64,000 nt of DNA. Origin: Bostrychus sinensis. Taxonomy: Eukaryota; Chordata; Actinopteri; Gobiiformes; Eleotridae. Position 1 is the stretch's first letter. The number at the start of each line of letters is the position of its first letter. The notes under the pieces are model-generated. The model made no database searches. It saw only the letters and a program-made list of their open reading frames with translations, and was not told the origin of the DNA. Of this stretch, positions 58,901-64,000 are shown piece after piece. The stretch is taken from the NCBI GenBank assembly GCA_020698575.1, contig CM036255.1, forward strand, positions 22,682,501 to 22,746,500, written 5' to 3'. Both the position numbers and the translations under genes were made by a program.

Positions 58901-61900
58901 AATAACAGAGCAAAGCATTTTTAAGGGCTGTTACCAGTTTTGGTTGTGTATCTCAGGGGTTCTCAAACTTTTTGGAGCCAGGTCCATACCCAGTGTATGC
59001 GCCTGTAGCACCATAATTTGTGATATTTGGTGGCTAATTCCTCTGTAGAAAATGTATTATCTGCTTCGCTCTTAACACCATTTTTTTGTTCTTTTTTAGA
59101 AACCAGCCGTTATTTACAAACTCTATATTTTAATTTATAAATTTCAGATCCAGTAGCCAAAGTACTACAGATACCACTCATGGCAACAGTTACTGTGGCG
59201 TTCAGAGTCATCGGCCACAGTTCTAAGGCCCTATTTTCCGCATGGCGTTGGCGTGGCGGTGACGGAGACATCTATTTTGTGCAGCCCGTGTACGTCTCCA
59301 CCAAGAGCGGGAGGCGTGGTGGTCTGAACGTGAGGTATGTTGGTCTGAACAAGAGGCAGCCTGGTCTAACACCAGGGCATGCTGTGGGGCAGGGTACTGC
59401 TCTCATTAAAGCAGTGGTTTGTATCTGAAGCAGGTGATTTCAGCAAAGCACTGTACGTGCAGACATACTCACAATAAAAAGTCAATAAAATAAAAGTTAG
59501 AAGTATTAAAAAAATATATGATTTAGGCCTAACTACTATTGTGCACTTGGAGAGAAATGTCACATCCATTACACTCTCTTTATTCATTTATATTCTGCGC
59601 ATTGGGCGGACCATGTGACAGTACAACGCACCATGTCTCACCTGTCTCCCTCTGTCCTCTCCTCTCACCTGTCTCCCTCTGTCCTCTCCACTCATGCGTC
59701 TCCTCCTCACTGCAGATCGCTGTCTGTTTATGCCGCTCTGAGTCTGGACACTGGAGATCAGTAGCTACTGCTTTGCACAGGCAGTGAGTTCATCTTAAAG
59801 CAGCGATTTTAATGTTAGCGTTATCGTAATTCTCTCACCAATATCGTTGTTCACTGGTTCAGCTACAGCTTCTTTTGCGTTTCTTTTCTAATTCTCTGTG
59901 CCATATTTCTTCCTAAATAATTCTGACCATTGAATGAGTTTCTTATTTTTGTATTCAGATAATTCAATACAATAAGGAAAATAGATAGCTACATTTATGG
60001 GCCTCATGTAATGTTTATTTACTATAACATGACTTATCTTAATAATAATAATAATAATAACTAATTATTATTATTATTGTTATTATTATTAAATGCCCCA
60101 CGAAGTCTATAAAATGCTACATAAATGTTTTCATTCTCATATTACTGATCCTCTCTTCAGGTGCTGTGAGTGGCACTGTGAGATCTCTGATTGGTTCAGA
60201 GCAGACAAACCTCTCACACTGAAGCCTGGCCTCTTTGAACTTTTCCCCAGCCCAAGTTCCGTTTCTTCAGACCAACGTCTACGCCGTTTAAGTAGGGACA
60301 ACATTGACCTGGACACGCCCCCTAACGTACCTCGGTCTACAGCACTGCCTCCACCAAGATCGTCTATATATGGCCACTAGAGTTTAATAATTGTACCACT
60401 ACTAAATAATTTATCCATTTGTAATCCCACCCAAGTAGTTTAATCTGCCTTCAATCAACAGTGATCAGCCCATTCCTTGGTCTGGTACAGAGCCTATTGA
60501 GTAAGGAATAACTCACCACTGGGTGTAACTATAGGTTTGAAGCCTCGCAGCAGCTTGGTGAAATCTGCAGAAAACTTGCTGTAGAAACGATCCATGAAGA
60601 TATTCTCCACACGTCCATTATTGAACAGGTGCTACAGAGACACAGCAAGCACACATTTAAACTGATTAAAAACACAATTTTAACATCTCTCTGAGTACAT
60701 TTTGTCTGATGCTACCTGCTGGATGCCGAGGCAGAGGTAGAATAAACTGTCCGGGGAGTAGGGCTCTCCGTTCGGACGTTTGATCTCAGAGATGAAGAAG
60801 CACAGACCCATGCTGAGTTCAGCCGTGGTGCACTGGAGAACGTCCTCCTTCAGCTCCATGGGGCGAGCTGAGGGTAAAAGGACAGACGTGGATTAATGCC
60901 AAGTTTAGATGCTCAACAGAAGCCTAAGTCAAAATTAAGCACCTTCAAGGTCAAAAGAAAGCACTTTCAAGGTGATCTTTTAAGATTGGGACATAGTTTT
61001 GAAGGCAGAAGACATTTCCTTCAAAATGGGATGCAGTTTAAGCCTGATTATCTATATCCATTACCTACTTGACCCAGATAAGGTCAAGAAGTATCTAGTA
61101 TAGAGAACAGAAGTATAAACATGAGTATAAATCAGACGTACAGCCGATGCGTAGTTTCTGGAGATTGGGCTGAGTTGGTCTCCACTGGACCCAGCGTTTC
61201 CAGGCGTCGAGTCCATATTCACTCTTCAGTTTGTGGGCCAACTCCAACTGAGAGGGAGTTTTGGGAACAACCGGCTCTGCTGCTTTCACAGCTCGCTTTG
61301 GTTTACGACCCTAGAAATAGAAAAAAATATTGCATTAATAAGGTTCAAGCTTTTTGGATAGCTTCTTTTTAGTATATTTTATTTACTGTCACCAAAATCT
61401 GAATAAAATGTAAAGCCAACTTAGTCTTACTCTTTTTTCCTTGGCTTTTCGGTGATGTCTTGCTGGAGGTGAAGGGACTCGGGCTGCTTCTTGTTCTCGC
61501 AGATGGGCTAATCTCTCCAATGTTTCTGCAATTAATTTTAAAAAATAAAATTATATTAAAGGGACAGTAGTTAGAGAGATACTTGGTGATAATAAATCCT
61601 GGTTTGGAAAAGAAGACCAGAGCAATAACACAGATTCTGTGTTATGTATAGCTGCTTATGGGGCAGTAAAAGTTTGTATTCATAATGTAAATATGTCCAT
61701 AGAGGATATTTACAAGCAATACTTTAGACATATAGCCACTTATTAGTCTGTCACTCATTACTCCAGTACTTTTTTATTAATTTGTGCAAGTAATACATTT
61801 TGGCAGGCTATACCAAAATATAGCAGTTTTTCAACAATAAATATGCTATTACATGTTGACAATATTTTTTCATTGGCCCTTTTTGCAGCAATACAGTGTA

Positions 61901-63700
61901 GTCTCTGTGGCATTGCTAACTTCTTCTCCAAACTGTGAGTGTGATGACTAATATCTAATTTAGGAATTTAAAGGATCTGGTAAACTCAAAACAAAACAAA
62001 ATTTAAGTCGTTATTTCTTAATCAAAGTTATATCGATTAGCTTCTTACCAATGGTTTGATCTGCCTCCAGGTCCATGGGCGGTGGGCTGAGACTTCGAGG
62101 CTCGCTGTACGGGACACTGGGAGTCCCAACCGGGATGTCTATGATGGGGTTGAGTTTTTCGTGGGTGAACGGTCGACTGGGAGTCCTCAGACCCTGATCA
62201 GTGTCCTCCCAGTTATTCAGGAAAGTGGCCAAGTCGTCTGTGTCCAGGTCATCACTGTAGGTACTGGTGCGGTCTGGGAAATGAATGAAAGGAGAGAAAA
62301 AGCTTTGTTATAATACATATCAGAGTAAAATGTTTGGAAAATGAATAGTTTTGATCTAAATAGGGTCACAACATTTTACAAAATGAAACCAGTGCAGCTG
62401 AGGTAAAATTTAAGACATTGAGCAGAACAGAATTTAATGCCAAATTTACATCCACCTTGCAGGACAGACATATTTGTACTATCATTAGTGTGTGAGACAC
62501 AAGTGTCTCAAATATATCCTCTTGAAGTGCAAGCTTCTTGTTGAGGCTTTACGTGTTCACTAATCAACACTATAACCACCTAACTAATATACAGACCTAT
62601 AAGCAACAAACTTTCTATCAGAACCAGCATTAACCTCTTCTGCAATTTGAAGTGTAGTACTTTTGGATCAGACCACACAGGCCAGCCTTCGCTCCCCGCG
62701 TGCATCCCCTAATGGCACCTCACGACTCTTCCTTCCTTAGACTTTTGATAGATACTGACTACTGCAGACTAGGAACACTAAACCACAAAAGATGTTTTTA
62801 GTTTTTGGTTTTGGAGATGCTCTGACCTAGTCGTCTAGTCATTAAAAAATCTGTCCCCTGACAGACTCGCTCAAATCCTTACGCTTGGCCATTTTTCCTG
62901 CTTTTAACACATCAACTTTGAAGACAAATTGTTCGCTTGCTGCCTAATATATCACACCCACTAAAAGGTGCTGTGATGAAGAGACTACCTGTGTTATACA
63001 CTTCACCTGTTTGTGGTCATAATGTTATTCCTGATCTGTGTCTTTCATTTAAATAAGCAAGTTTGCAACATATTCTGTATTTACGACTCTCCACTTGAAC
63101 CATTAAGAAGGCTGGACTACTGTAAATTGAAAAACGGCCTAGATGAACAAAATGTAGCACCTAGCCATAAAATATATTACTTTTAAGGCCTTGATTTTGA
63201 CAAAAGCAATTTGAAAACCTTTTTTGTAAATCTGTAAACAATAATAATACCGTCATGGGCAGGTAGATCGGTTTTACTCGTCTGTTTCTCGACTGTCTTT
63301 TCTTTTGGTTTCTCTTCGCTGTCTTCTGCCACCATCTCTGCCATCAGGATCAGCTCTGCCTCGAACGGGTCGGACGGGATCTTCTGTTTGATCTCCTGGA
63401 TGGTCTCCACAATTTTTTCAGCATTGTCCATCGCCACAGGAAGGAACATGGGCACAGGCAACTGGCGAAGAAATAATCAAGACTTGGGTTACAACAGTGT
63501 CCGACCTGAATTAATGATTAGTTTTTAGGGTTGGAAAGAACCCGAGAAGGCCATGAAATGTAATCTTCTCAGACACGTTTAACTTACTGGAAAAGGCAGA
63601 CCCATTGGCTGAGGAGTCCACTGGCTGTACATGGCCATTGGGACTGGGACGTAGACTGGGACAGGGACAGGCAAGATCAGGATGTCAGGTTGGGATTTAT
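55941..63700 (-). CDS. zmym3: Zinc finger MYM-type protein, C-terminal half (zmym3-like)
   Basis: Ten exons read on the minus strand: 63700-63588, 63461-63251, 62273-62049, 61525-61431, 61310-61142, 60867-60716, 60631-60517, 58279-58031, 57792-57663 and 56184-55941. The frame is open across all junctions, giving 566 residues. The start and MYM fingers lie right of the window. The first exons encode the Pro/Val-rich segment (LPVPVPVYVPVPM, LPVPMFLPVAMD) and the EKIVETIQEIKQKIPSDP block. An acidic region and a basic KEKRGRKPKRAVK follow. Then comes the Cre-like ZMYM/QRICH1 domain: IKRPNGEPYSPDSLFYLCLGIQQ, SRVEEEFLWDCKQLGAYSP, TVEQHRQLSFAHVMRC, NPLRCPVRLYEFYLSKC and FYLHPERCCVPNSPLW. It ends in a run of glutamates. 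ZMYM2/3/4 are nuclear proteins linked to LSD1-CoREST-HDAC complexes. The C-terminal blocks look closest to ZMYM3 from memory; ZMYM4 or ZMYM2 is possible. Confidence 0.85.
55944..55971 (-). repeat. Coding GAG/GAA microsatellite
   Basis: CCTCCTCCTCCTCCTCCTCCTC on the plus strand encodes the poly-glutamate C-terminus of the zmym3-like protein. Length variation would change the tail without shifting the frame. Confidence 0.85.
56278..56520. repeat. Dispersed teleost repeat (TTTATTTATATAGG...AAACCTCAGG)
   Basis: ATTCAATTTTATTTATATAGGCCAA...CTCAAAGGGCTTTACA...CCCTGTCCTTAGACC...GGAAAAACTCCTAAAAAACCC is a very common fish repeat, here in the last zmym intron. No coding potential is evident. Confidence 0.7.
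58280..60516 (-). other. Large zmym intron with repeats and an unexplained open frame
   Basis: This 2.2-kb intron contains an ancient repeat near 58540-58780, a twice-repeated CACCTGTCTCCCTCTGTCCTCTCC block near 59639-59695, an (AAT)n palindrome at 60037-60091 and a plus-strand open frame ending at 60380. None of it resembles a zmym exon. Confidence 0.5.
60037..60091. repeat. (AAT)n / (ATT)n inverted microsatellite
   Basis: AATAATAATAATAATAATAACTAATTATTATTATTATTGTTATTATTATT: two oppositely oriented triplet arrays around ACTAATT, able to form a hairpin. Confidence 0.85.
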
Positions 63701-63794
63701 CTGCCACAGGAAAGAAAAAATTTACAAAGTTTACACACAAAGTACAATTTAAAAAAATATTTCGTTTTCCAAGTACCATTTTAATCAATCAAAA

Positions 63795-64000
63795 TGGGCC
63801 TAAATCCGGACGAACCCAAGACTAAACACAATTTTAAAAAACACAGAAAACACAAAAAAAAAAAGCAATCTAAGCCAGGACTAAACCAGTTAAGGACAAA
63901 AGTAGGACTAAACTAGGACTAAAATCAGGTCTAAACCAGGCCAAATCAAGGACAAAACTAAATCAGGACAAACCAAAGACCAAACCCAACCTAAACATGG
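63795..64000. repeat. CTAAACC-type repeat at the right edge
   Basis: Repeated words such as CCAGGACTAAACCAG, AGTAGGACTAAACTAGGACTAAAATCAGG and CAGGACAAACC; the same family as the tandem array at 38211-38565. It lies in a zmym intron and runs out of the window. Confidence 0.7.

Noticed and set aside
59180..59428. 82-codon frame rich in Gly/Arg in a zmym intron
   Set aside because: It consists of imperfect repeats (GGTCTGAACGTGAGG, GGTCTGAACAAGAGG), with no recognisable domain; too weak to call.

Overview
The window is vertebrate nuclear DNA. Its genes have many short exons with GT/AG introns, the intergenic DNA is AT-rich, and it carries Tc1-like transposons, tRNA-derived SINEs, LINE fragments and Ty3/gypsy LTRs. 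The repeat families and the protein sequences point to a teleost fish, probably a percomorph; the species cannot be told from the sequence.

Layout from left to right. Bases 1-2000 hold no coding sequence but include a CpG-rich patch that looks like a noncoding first exon and promoter of a gene running leftward out of the window (zdhhc3 by human synteny). exosc7 (+, 3612-7861, 8 exons, 291 aa) encodes an RNA exosome ring subunit. clec3b (+, 9002-10275, 3 exons, 200 aa) encodes tetranectin. cdcp1 (-, 13027-33095, 13 exons, about 1192 aa) encodes a CUB-domain transmembrane Src substrate. A short LIM-only relative of the Ajuba/LIMD1/WTIP family follows (+, 37657-41417, 7 exons, about 175 aa). nrm (+, 45266-50863, 4 exons, 268 aa) encodes the nuclear-envelope protein nurim, and its introns contain four identical tRNA-Lys(CTT) genes. 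The 3' half of a ZMYM-family gene, most like zmym3 (-, 55941-63700, ten exons, start outside the window), closes the window.

The order exosc7-clec3b-cdcp1-LIMD1-like matches human 3p21.31, as recalled from general knowledge, whereas NRM and ZMYM3 lie on other human chromosomes. This is a neighbourhood preserved by descent and then joined to other blocks, not a functional operon; the genes act in unrelated processes (RNA decay, extracellular matrix, adhesion signalling, LIM scaffolding, nuclear envelope, chromatin).

The most notable observations are these. Fish cdcp1 carries three copies of an N-terminal two-exon module that I recall as single in human. A DNA transposon ends exactly at intron position +6 of a cdcp1 splice donor. 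Identical tRNA genes are clustered inside nrm with CTCF-like motifs beside them. The LIM protein lacks the second half of its third LIM domain. Two LTR insertions keep perfect 5-bp target-site duplications. An 11-bp CTAAACC-type satellite is scattered across the window. No prokaryotic-type system, CRISPR array or clearly undescribed molecular machine was found.
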